Positions 13,052 through 24,031 of a stretch of DNA of 64,000 nt are shown here, piece by piece. The stretch covers positions 13,486,920 through 13,550,919 of the forward strand of contig CM051015.1 in assembly GCA_027704905.1 (NCBI GenBank). The letters run 5' to 3'. Under the pieces are notes generated by a model that was not told the DNA's origin, did no database searches, and saw nothing but the letters and a program-made list of their open reading frames with translations. The translations under genes and the position numbers were made by a program. Source of the stretch: Muraenolepis orangiensis (taxonomy: Eukaryota; Chordata; Actinopteri; Gadiformes; Muraenolepididae). Numbering within the stretch: position 1 is the stretch's first letter; the number at the start of each line of letters is the position of its first letter.

Positions 13052-15101
13052 ATCTGTGGACTTTTACAATAAATCTCTGCGTAATTCCCTGGATCTCCAC
13101 GCCCCTGTCAAAACCAGAACAGTCACCTTCACACGCTCAGCCCCCTGGTACACCTGCGAGCTGCGGAAAATGAAGACAGCGGGGCGTGTCCTTGAGCGGC
13201 CCTCAAGGTTTCTGGACTCACTGTTCACAGACAGGCATACCGGGGCCACCAAAAGACCTATGCAATGTCCCTCAGACACACGGTCAAAATTCTACTCCAC
13301 TATCATCAACAATAGCCCTGGCAACTCCAAGTAACTCTTTTCCACCATAAATCCTCTCCTCAAACCTCAGACTCCCTTACACAAAGACACCACAGAGGAG
13401 CAGTGTGATAATTTTATCACATTATTTAGGAAAAAAGTAGAGACCATCCGCTCTCTCCTCTCAAACTCCGCTGCTCTCCCAGTCCTGACCGTCAACCCCC
13501 AGCCCGGACCTACCCAGCCTCTTTGCTGCTTCACTGATATCTCGCAGCATGAAGTTGAGGCCATCATCAAAAAGATGAAACCCTCCACCTGTGCCCTGGA
13601 CCCCTTTCCCACAGTCCTGGTCAAATAAATCGAACATTCGTGCCATAAGTCCCCTGATCACTTCAGTGATAAACCACTCCATCCAGTCTGGTCATGTTCC
13701 TTCCCCATTAAAAGCTGCTATCATCAAATCACTCCTCAAAAAACCCACCTTAGACCCTGAAGTCCTGGCTAATTACAGACCCATCTCCAACCTGCCATTT
13801 CTATCAAAGGTGCTGGAGAAGGTAATTGCCATTCAGATTCACGAACATCTCAAACACAATAACCTCTTTGAAAAATTCCAGTCTGGTTTCCGCCAGGGCC
13901 ACAGTACAGAAACTGCCTTAGTCAGGGTGGCCAATGACCTGCTGACAGCTGACACCGGAACTCCATCCCTCCTCATCCTCCTGGATCTAACTGCAGCATT
14001 TGACACCGTCGACCATGACATTCTACTCCATCGTCTTCGCTCGACAATTGGACTCTCTGACTCTGCCCTAAACTGGTTCACCTCATATCTCACCGGGAGG
14101 ACTGAGCACGTCACCTTGGGAGCGGCAAAATCACAAACACACTCTGTGAACTGTGGTGTCCCTCAAGGATCAGTCCTCGGCCCCACCCTTTTCACCATAT
14201 ACATGTCCCCCTTGGTCGTGTCATCAGCCGGCATGGAATATCTTTCCATTGCTATGCTGATGACACGCAGCTCTACATCAGAACAAACCCAACCCCCTCC
14301 GCACCTCTGCCATCATCCAACATAACCACATGCCTGGAGGAGATAAAGGTGTGGATGAAGCACAACTTCCTTCAATTAAACAGCTCCAAGACTGAAGCCA
14401 TTCTAGTTGGCACTCCACATCAGGTCCTTTCATCCTCCATCACCAGCATCACCTTCTCCAGTCAGAACATTTCACTCTCATCAACTGTCACCAATCTGGG
14501 TGTTAAAATGGATCCTCACCTGACCTTTGAGGCCCACATCAAACAAACATGCAAGACCTCCTTCTACCACCTCAGAAATATTGCTAAACTCCGCCCCACA
14601 CTCAGTCTATCAGATGCTGAAAAGCTTGTCCACGCCTTTGTCTCCTCCAGGCTAGACTACTGTAACGCACTTCTCATTGGGATTCCTGCCAAGAACATCC
14701 AGAAGCTGCAGTACATCCAGAACAGCGCTGCTAGGATCCTGATGAGAGTGCGGAAGTATGAACACATTACACCCATACTCAAATCATTGCACTGGCTCCC
14801 GGTCTCACTCAGGATTGACTACAAAATCACCCTCTTCACCTATCAGTGCATTCATGGAAATGCTCCCTCATACATCAAAGAACTTCTCACCCCACAAAAC
14901 TCCACGAGGAGCCTACACTCTGAAAAGGCAAACCTCCTCCTTCCCCCCAGGACCAAACTGAAAACCATGGGAGACCGAGCCTTCTGCTCCGCTGCTCCGA
15001 GACTGTGGAATGCCCTCCCAAACCAGCTGAGGACACCACAGACTGTGGATGTTTTAAAAAAAGGCCTAAAAACACACCTTTTTAGAATAGCTTTTCACTA
15101 G
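13052..15101 (+). pseudogene. LINE B reverse transcriptase and C-terminus (frameshifted)
   Basis: RNA-templated DNA synthesis at the nicked target. Visible motifs are NYRPISNLPFLSKVLEK, FQSGFRQGHSTETAL, LLILLDLTAAFDTVDH, GVPQGSVLGP, the YADD catalytic tetrad (14253-14264) and LGVKMDPHLTFEAHI. The C-terminal motifs are RLDYCNALL and LHWLPVSLRIDYKI, ending LKTHLFRIAFH and a stop at 15101. The frame shifts near 13050, between 13335 and 13397, near 13620 and near 14215-14240. Both catalytic aspartates of YADD are encoded, but in a different frame from the fingers region. This is clearly an L2-type element that has lost coding capacity. Confidence 0.92.
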
Positions 15102-15254
15102 ATTTTAAAAAAACCCCACTGGTTGCCATGCCGGCGTAAACGTCACTGCTTTTATTCTGTTTTTTTTAATTAAACCATTTTTACTCTGTAGCACTTTGAG
15201 TTTTGCCCACGCAAATTAAAAGTGCATTATAAATATAATTAATTATTATTATTA

Positions 15255-15600
15255 AAAGACAATGCCCACCCCAGCCACGAACTGTACTCACTGTTACCGT
15301 CAGGCAGGCGATACCGCAGTATCAAGTGCCGTACAAATAGGCTTAGAGATAGCTTCCACAGTCAGGCCATCAGGCTGCTGAACAAGGGTGTATAGCATAT
15401 AACAATGTCTATTTTATTACATTGATTTATATATATATTGCTATTTTTCTGTGCATTTTTATTTTTATATCTTTATACACATTTTTTTAATAATTTTTTT
15501 TATAACTGCTGTCTGTCGTCGGGTATTGCACATAAGATTTTCACTCATTCACTTATACTTGTGTAAACTGTGAAGTGACAATAAATTTGACTTGACTTGT
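15255..15600 (+). mobile_element. LINE A, 3' part: C-terminus and 3' UTR
   Basis: Sequence after the LINE B tail resumes LINE A coding: HPSHELYSLLPSGRRYRS, then CRTNRLRDSFHSQAIRLLN and a TAG stop at 15393-15395. Frame and sense fit directly onto the codon ending at 11573. The 3' UTR is AT-rich and ends with GTGACAATAAATTTGACTTG-type sequence, a usual Maui/L2-like tail. Confidence 0.9.
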
Positions 15601-18280
<2,680 letters not shown>

Positions 18281-18449
18281 CTGTGTTAGACTAGAATGAT
18301 TGTCAGGTGTGTGCACAGTCCATTGTGTTTCTGCAGGCTATACATGGGTTGTTTTTTATCAACGTAGCCCTGGCTACTTACACGTCATCAAAAGCACAAT
18401 GGTGGGTTGATTTTAAGTATGGGCCCAATTTTTTCCTTTAACTTTAAAC
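18281..18449. repeat. 205-bp dispersed repeat, copy 1, left half (gypsy target)
   Basis: Matches 23809-23969 with six substitutions and two small length differences (2 and 6 bp). The last five bases, TAAAC (18445-18449), look like the target-site duplication of the gypsy insertion. The right half of the interrupted repeat is at 23022-23065. The nature of the repeat itself is unknown; no coding or tRNA-like head is visible. Confidence 0.85.
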
Positions 18450-18486
18450 TGTTGTGTTTAATAAGACTATGGACTACGACTTTTAG
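18450..18486 (-). repeat. Remnant of 3' LTR (37 bp)
   Basis: Matches the outer 37 bp of the right-hand LTR (22876-22912) with two substitutions. Integrase coding begins immediately after it, so the rest of this LTR and the 3' internal region were lost in a deletion. Confidence 0.85.
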
Positions 18487-18960
18487 GACGCCATGGAGCT
18501 CCCCACAGATGTCCAGCTGGATGTGCTCCCAAGGTGCGCGCGGCCACTGCAAGGGCTGCAGGGGCGGTGGGGGTGGCGGGCCAATTTTGCCACTGAGCAG
18601 GCAGGCCGTGCACTCCTTCACCATTGTCTCTATATCTCGATCTATGCCCGGCCACCACACCAAATCCCTGCAGCGCTGTTTCACCTTTATGATACCCAGG
18701 TGGTCCTTGTGCGCCATAGCCATAGCCCTGAGGTCGATGGGGACAAACGTGCGGAGGCCCCGGGCCACGCAGACACCGTTCCAGCAGGTCAGCTCGTCCT
18801 TGACCCGATGAAAAGACGCCAGCTCCTCTGGGACCTTCGCAGGCCATCCCTCCCGGATGTAAGTACGGAGCCAGGAGAGCATGGGGTCCTCCTCCGATGC
18901 GAGCCGAAGGTCCTCCAGGGAAACCGCGGTCTGGAGCGGGGCGTGAAGCATGAGTATGAG
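18487..18960 (-). pseudogene. gypsy integrase, N-terminal part only
   Basis: Integrase inserts the cDNA into the genome. The zinc-binding HHCC domain is visible: AHKDHLGIIKVKQRCRD, WWPGIDRDIE, then CTAC. Next comes PWEHIQLDICGELHG, where the Asp of LDI is the first catalytic residue of the D,D-35-E core. Coding breaks off about five residues later at the LTR remnant, so the other two catalytic residues and the C-terminal domain are absent. An upstream linker of about 75 residues (from about 18951) precedes the zinc domain. Confidence 0.88.
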
Positions 18961-20160
18961 CTCTGACTCTGTGTGGCGCGGGAGAGCAGGTCAGCCACCA
19001 CATTCTCCCTGCCGGGAGTAAACAGTGTGGTGAAGTCATACGGCTGGAGTCTCTCTGACCAGCGGTAGATCCTCAGCGGTTTGTGCCCCGACCCCGATGT
19101 AGCAAGCAGGGCCGTGAGAGCCTGATGGTCAGTACTCAACGTAAAATGTCGTCCGTACACGTGCATGTGCCACCGCTCGCACGCCCAGACGCAGACCAGC
19201 GCCTCCCGCTCCCCCACCGAGTATTTCTGTTCGGCCGAGTTGAGGGACCGAGAGGCGGACCCACCGGGCGTTCCGTGCCCCCTTGGATCTGGGACAGCAC
19301 CGCCCCTATTGCCGTATTGGACGCGTCACAGGTCACGAACGTGGGGCTCGCCAGGTCAAAGAATGCGAGCACCGGTGTTGAGGTGAGCTGCGTCTTGAGC
19401 TGGCGAATAAAGGCAGAGCAGGCCGGGGTCCACTCCCAGACTGCGTCCTGTTTGAGGAGTTTGCGTAGTGGGGAGGTGGTCGAGGAGTACTGGGGAACGA
19501 AACGCAGGTAGTAGGCCGTCATCCCCAGAAACGAAGAGAGCTGAGCTGGGCAGGACGGCTCAGGCAGGCGCAGCACCGCCTCTACATTTGAGTGTAGCGG
19601 GCTGAGGCCGTCGATGGCTGGAACGGCGAAGGTGCACTTTTCCCCATTTAGCATGAGGTTGTGACTGGCAAGGACGTCCAGCACCCTCGCCAGGCGTTCG
19701 TCATGAACGGCCGGTGTTGCACCATGAACCACTATGTCGTCCAGGAAGACGACCACGCCCGGGATGCCGGCGAAGATGGTGGTCATGATTTTTTGAAAAC
19801 AGCTGGGGACCGAGCTGAGGCCGAAGGGCATGCGGGTATAGCGAAACACTCCGACATGCGTCACGAAAGCTGTAAGGCTGCGGCTGTCAGGGTGCAGCGG
19901 AACCTGCAAGGTAGCCTTGGCGAAGGTCTAGTTTTGTGAACAGGGAAGAGCCGTAGAATTGTGCGGCTAGCTCCTCCACTGTGGGCAGCGGATACCTATC
20001 AGGTATCACAGCCCCAGAATTGTCCACCAGGGTGAAACCCAGCTCACAAAACAAATCAAAATCCCTGCGGTTGGCCCCCTGGCGAGACACTTGAAAGGTG
20101 AATGCAGGGAGAGCCTTAGTCCCGTAACGCACAGCAAAGGTGATCGTGCCCGCCATTCCT
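18960..20160 (-). pseudogene. gypsy reverse transcriptase and RNase H (frameshifted)
   Basis: The RT copies element RNA and RNase H removes the template. RT motifs in order are LPTVEELAAQFYGS, FTKLDLRQGY (first catalytic Asp), MPFGLSSVPSCFQ and the catalytic FLDD (19737-19748 on this strand), then LSSFLGMTAYYLRFVP. RNase H motifs are TCDASNTAIGAVLSQ (Asp), GEREALVCVWACERW (Glu) and STDHQALTALL (Asp). A +1 frameshift near 19900-19915 separates the first RT block from the rest. Another lies in RNase H near 19220-19260. Lengths and order are normal for Ty3/gypsy pol; the protein is broken. Confidence 0.92.
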
Positions 20161-20400
20161 ATTTTAGAGTGTCCATACCCGTACAGATCCTCGGCGTTGG
20201 TGGTGTGTGTTCGGAGCGGAAAGAGCCGCCGGACCGTGGAAACATTCAGGAGCGACTTGGAGGCCCCCGTATCCAGTAGCAGTGGGAGGCAGACCCGTGC
20301 AAAATGGTTCTGCCTGCCACAGCGTTGACACCTCTGTCCCTTGGCAGGGCAGTTTGGAGCTCCACTCTGGTGCGATGATGAGCCACAATTACCACAGGCC
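20160..20400 (-). pseudogene. gypsy zinc knuckles and aspartic protease region
   Basis: On the minus strand there are two CCHC-like knuckles. The first is CGNCGSSSHQSGAPNC, with a longer last spacing than usual. The second is CQRCGRQNHFARVC, the standard CX2CX4HX4C. Only four residues after the second lies LDTGAS (DTGAS at 20273-20259), the aspartic protease active site. Knuckle and protease motif are normally separated by a longer spacer in this group, so a small internal deletion is likely; that is an inference. A frameshift near 20400-20430 separates the knuckles from gag. Confidence 0.82.
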
Positions 20401-21003
20401 CGGCTTGCTGCCGTACTGCAAAGTTCACGTCCAAGTAGTCCTCAGGGAAAACCTCCCCGGGAGGCTCCATGGGTAGCGCCACCGTTTGAGTTAGTAGCAT
20501 GGGTCTGGGGGGAAAATAACTGGAGGAGGGAGCTAGCTGTGATGCTAAGACTGCTGCTGACTCAAGCTGGAAAGCTATATCCACTGCTCTTGCTAAAGTT
20601 AGCTTGTCTGTCATCATTAGCAACTTTTCTCTGAGCTTTGGGATATTAGTGTGCTCAGCCAGCTGATCCCGTATCAGTTCATCTTCCAGCACCCCGAATT
20701 TACAGAGGCTGGCTAGTCCCCTCAGATCAGCCACGTAACGGTGGATGGACTCACCCGCCTGTTGCCGAAAAACGATCCGCCGGAGCATAATATTTTGTGG
20801 AGTAGCAAAGTGTCCAGTGAGCAGTGTAACACAGTCACTATATTTCGGAGCGGGTCCGAGAGTCCGAAAAATCCGCTGTCCCTTGCTGCCCAGCATGTGT
20901 ATCAGCAGGGCTTTCTTCCGTTCGTCGTTAGCATCAGCTAGCCCCGCGGCTACTATGAACGTTTCGAAGGACTCAAGCCAGCGAACCCACGGGATCGGCG
21001 GTT
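20400..21003 (-). pseudogene. gypsy gag (capsid region)
   Basis: Structural protein that packages element RNA. Capsid-type motifs are IPWVRWLESFETFIVAAGL at the N-terminal side, KKALLIHMLGSKGQRIFR, then QAGESIHRYVADLRGLA and DELIRDQLAEH. An open frame runs from ATG at 20896, and coding similarity extends upstream to about 21003, where the minisatellite begins. In relatives the capsid is preceded by a short proline-rich N-terminus. Here that position is occupied by the 1.85-kb repeat array. Confidence 0.85.
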
Positions 21004-22858
21004 AGAGTAGAGGAACGGGGAGAGAGGTGAGAGTAGAGGAACGGGGAGAGAGGTGAGAGGAGAGGAGCGGGGAGAGAGGTGAGAGGAGAGGAACGGGGAG
21101 AGAGGTGAGAGTAGAGGAACGGGGAGAGAGGTTAGAGGAGAGAAGCGGGAGAGAGGTGAGAGGAGAGGAGCGGGGAGAGAGGTGAGAGTAGAAGAGCGGG
21201 GAGAGAGGTGAGAGTAGAAGAGTGGGGAGAGAGGTGAGAGGAGAGGAGCTGGGAGAGAGGTGAGAGTAGAAGAGCGGGGAGAGAGGTGAGAGGAGAGGAG
21301 CGGGGAGAGAGAGGAGAGGAGCGGGGAGAGAGGTGAGAGGAGAGGAACGGGGAGAGAGGTGAGAGGAGGGGAGCGGGGAGAGAGGTGAGAGGAGCGGGGA
21401 GAGAGGTGAGAGGTGAGAGGAGAGGAGCTGGGAGAGAGGTGAGAGGAGAGGAGCGGGGAGAGAGGTGAGAGGAGAGGAGCGGGGAGAGAGGTGAGAGTAG
21501 AGGAACGGGGAGAGAGGTGAGAGGAGAGGAGCGGGGAGAGAGGTGAGAGGAGAGGAGCGGGGAGAGAGGTGAGAGGAGCGGAGAGAGGTGAGAGGAGCGG
21601 AGAGAGGTGAGAGGAGCGGGGAGAGAGGTGAGAGGAGAGGAACGGGGAGAGAGGTGAGAGGAGAGGAACGGGGAGAGAGGTGAGAGGAGAGGAGCGGGGA
21701 GAGAGGTGAGAGGAGAGGAGCGGGGAGAGAGGTGAGGTGAGAGGAGAGGAGCGGGGAGAGAGGTGAGAGGAGAGGAGCGGGGAGAGAGGTGAGAGGAGAG
21801 GAGCGGGGAGAGAGGTGAGAGGAGAAGAGCGGGGAGAGAGGTGAGAGGAGCGGGGAGAGAGGTGAGAGAAGTGGAGCGGGGAGAGAGGTGAGGTGAGAGG
21901 AGAGGAGCGGGGAGAGAGGTGAGGTAAGAGGAGAGGAGCGGGGAGAGAGGTGAGGTAAGAGGAGAGGAGCGGGGTGAGAGTAGAGGAGCGGGGAGAGAGG
22001 TGAGAGTAGAGGAGCGGGGAGAGAGGTGAGAGGAGCGGGGAGAGAGGTGAGAGGAGAGGAGCGGGGAGAGAGGTGAGAGGAGCGGGGAGAGAGGTGAGAG
22101 GAGAGGAACGGGGAGAGAGGTGAGAGGAGAGGAGCGGGGAGAGAGGTGAGAGGAGAGGAGCGGGGAGAGAGGTGAGAGGAGAGGAGCGGGGAGAGAGGTG
22201 AGAGGAGAGGAGCGGGGAGAGAGGTGAGAGGAGAGGAGCGGGGAGAGAGGTGAGAGGAGAGGAACGGGAGAGAGGTGAGAGGAGAGGAGCGGGGAGAGAG
22301 GTGAGAGGAGAAGAGCGGGGAGAGAGGTGAGAGGAGAAGAGCGGGGAGAGAGGTGAGAGGAGAAGAGCGGGGAGAGAGGTGAGAGGAGCGGGGAGAGAGG
22401 TGAGAGGAGAGGAGCGGGGAGAGAGGTGAGAGGAGAGGAGCGGGGAGAGAGGTGAGAGGAGAGGAGCGGGGAGAGAGGTGAGAGGAGCGGGGAGAGAGGT
22501 GAGAGGAGAGGAGCGGGGAGAAAGGTGAGAGGAGAGGAGAGGAGCGGGGAGAGAGGTGAGAGGAGAGGAGCGGGGAGAGAGGTGAGAGGAGAGGAGCGGG
22601 GAGAGAGGTGAGAGGAGAGGAGCGGGGAGAGAGGTGAGAGGAGAGGAGCGGGGAGAGAGGTGAGAGGAGCGGGGAGAGAGATGAGAGGAGAGGAGCGGGG
22701 AGAGAGGTGAGAGGAGAGGAGAGGAGCGGGGAGAGAGGTGAGAGGAGAGGAGCGGGGAGAGAGGTGAGAGGAGAGGAGCGGGGAGAGAGGTGAGAGGAGA
22801 TGAACGGGGAGAGACGTGAGAGGAGAGGAGCGGGGAGAGAGGTGAGAGGAGAGGAGCC
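21004..22858. repeat. 26-bp minisatellite, about 70 units, purine-rich
   Basis: The main plus-strand unit is GAGAGGAGAGGAGC followed by GGGGAGAGAGGT. Variants replace GGAGAGG with GTAGAGG, GAGC with GAAC, or drop 8 bp. The plus strand is nearly all purine across 1.85 kb. The array fills the start of gag in the gypsy element and ends directly before the gag ATG and primer-binding site. Longer shared runs of variant units (for example several short units together at 21565-21625) suggest higher-order duplication. Confidence 0.97.
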
Positions 22859-22861
22859 ATA

Positions 22862-22874
22862 ATCCTCGTCGCCA
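22862..22874 (-). other. Primer-binding site, tRNA-Ser(GCT)
   Basis: On the minus strand the sequence directly inside the LTR is TGGCGACGAGGAT. It is complementary to the 3' end of vertebrate tRNA-Ser(GCT) including CCA (ATCCTCGTCGCCA). One base (22875) separates it from the LTR. It fixes the element's orientation. Confidence 0.85.
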
Positions 22875-22875
22875 A

Positions 22876-23016
22876 TGTAGTGTTTAATCAGACTATGGAC
22901 TACGACTTTTAGGTTGACCGTTTATTGTACACACTGCCATGGCGTCAACAACAACAACAACTGTGTCCGGTTCACACACCCCAAAACTCCGGGTCACACC
23001 GGATGCAACGCATACA
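22876..23016 (-). repeat. 5' LTR of the gypsy element, 141 bp
   Basis: Starts TGTAGTGTTTAATCAG and ends GCATACA in plus orientation, giving TG...CA ends. The left boundary is set by the PBS and by the 37-bp match at 18450-18486. The right boundary is set by comparison with the empty site at 23965-23970. The TAACA that follows (23017-23021) matches TAAAC on the far side imperfectly. Confidence 0.78.
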
Positions 23017-23021
23017 TAACA

Positions 23022-23064
23022 CTTACCACATTATTAATGTAGACTACAGGCTACACACATATTT

Positions 23065-23110
<46 letters not shown>
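23022..23110. repeat. Right half of interrupted 205-bp repeat, then (CA)n
   Basis: 23022-23065 matches 23970-24013 with one substitution in 44 bp and completes the repeat begun at 18281. A CA array (23070-23110) follows where the paralogue has a 13-bp-stem hairpin. Confidence 0.85.
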
Positions 23111-23115
<5 letters not shown>

Positions 23116-23808
23116 CTAGTGATTGGATCCTGGGCCAGTGCAATGGATGCTAGTCATATTTAAAGTTCATGTTGGTTAGTCAGTTCGACCATCACCCATA
23201 CATCTACACAACCTTATTACAATCCGAGCGCATCTGACTGTGTCGCCGGACACTGTTTATTGTATTTTGTGAGAACACCGGAGCATACCATTTAACGGAG
23301 TTTATGGTAGGCAGAGCTTTACTGCTGCAAGGTCAATGGATTGTCACGGAAACAGAATAAACAAAAGAAGCAAAACAACCCGAAACATCCCTCTGTCCTA
23401 ATAATTACCGCAAACTCACAAGCGTGCTTAAAACGCCATCAAGCCAGTGAGTGACTGATGAGCGTAATTACTGTACTGTACCATAAAGCACAGCCAGCGC
23501 AGCAACACGAGGACACAATCCCTTGGGCTGTAAAATGGAAAAGAGGCTAAACAATAAGGGGAAGCCTGATGATCAGTGGTAACCTACAAAAACATAAAAT
23601 GAAACATATTATGCTCTACTCTGTGCCACCAAACTGTGAAAGATATAAGGACAAATACAGTTTTCTATCCACAGCACACACCGAAACGGTTGACATTTTG
23701 ATGACTTTAAATGTAAAGACGGGCTTTCCAGATCCTTAACCACGGCGAACCTTTATTGAAATGTAAAAGGCCAAAACAGCCAAATGTTGTGTACTCATAA
23801 CCATTACC
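23111..23808. other. Noncoding spacer between the two 205-bp repeats
   Basis: About 700 bp of unique-looking sequence. No similar block is seen upstream of 18281, so this is not a simple tandem duplication. Confidence 0.5.
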
Positions 23809-24031
23809 CTGTGTTAGACTAGAATGATTGTCAGGTGTGTGCACAGTCCATTGTGTTTCTGCAGGCTATATATGGGTTGTTTTTTATCAACGTAGCCGGC
23901 TACTTACACGTCATCAACAGCACAATGGTGGGTTGAGTTTATGTATGGACCCAATTATTTCCTTTAAACCTTACCACAATATTAATGTAGACTACAGGCT
24001 ACACACATATTTACATGTAATATGTGTGTAG
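23809..24031. repeat. 205-bp repeat, copy 2 (empty site), with terminal hairpin
   Basis: Uninterrupted version of the sequence split by the gypsy element. Across about 205 aligned bp there are seven substitutions. Its right end holds a perfect 13-bp inverted repeat (CTACACACATATT at 23999-24011 and its complement at 24019-24031) around a 7-nt loop. Confidence 0.85.

Larger units (their letters stand above)
11574..15254 (+). mobile_element. LINE B, near full-length L2-clade retrotransposon
   Basis: A 3.7-kb insertion inside LINE A. It has a leader (11574 to about 12000), an apurinic endonuclease domain, a reverse transcriptase domain and a 3' UTR. The 3' UTR carries an L2-type stem-loop (GCACTTTGAG, then AAAAGTGCATTATAAAT) and ends in a TTATTATTATTA tail. 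The leader contains a repeated CTAGCCGGCTAG word near 11850-11895. The coding region is broken by several frameshifts, so the copy is inactive. The boundary is good to a few bases, because ATA/ATTA bases are shared at both junctions. Confidence 0.9.
20953..22875 (-). other. 640-codon repeat-encoded open frame
   Basis: One uninterrupted minus-strand frame crosses the minisatellite from an ATG overlapping the primer-binding site to 20953. Because the 26-bp unit is not a multiple of three, the protein repeats every 26 residues, cycling through SPLTSLPAP, LLSPLSPLL and SSHLSPR. The second ATG of the frame, at 22860 (MAPLLSP), fits the expected gag start. At the far end the frame leaves gag: the terminal 18 residues are not the capsid frame, which starts at IPWVRW one frame over. 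It is open because the unit lacks stop codons in all three minus-strand frames, so openness alone is no sign of selection. Translation is possible but unsupported. Confidence 0.5.
18450..23016 (-). mobile_element. Ty3/gypsy LTR retrotransposon, defective
   Basis: Reading on the minus strand, the order is 5' LTR (23016-22876), tRNA-Ser primer site (22874-22862), gag with an expanded minisatellite, two zinc knuckles, protease, RT, RNase H and integrase up to 18487. A 37-bp LTR remnant follows (18486-18450). The integrase core, the rest of the 3' region and most of the 3' LTR are deleted. Several frameshifts break the frames, so the copy is not autonomous. Flanking sequence is TAAAC on the left and TAACA on the right, consistent with a mutated 5-bp target duplication. 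The motifs resemble Mag-like gypsy elements, which is an inference. Confidence 0.9.

Noticed and set aside
18388..18500. Integrase reading through to the stop at 18388 as a natural C-terminus
   Set aside because: The last residues are encoded by the LTR remnant and by flanking repeat DNA, so they are a product of the deletion.
21004..22858. CRISPR array
   Set aside because: Repeats are directly adjacent without unique spacers and lie in a eukaryotic retrotransposon; it is a minisatellite.
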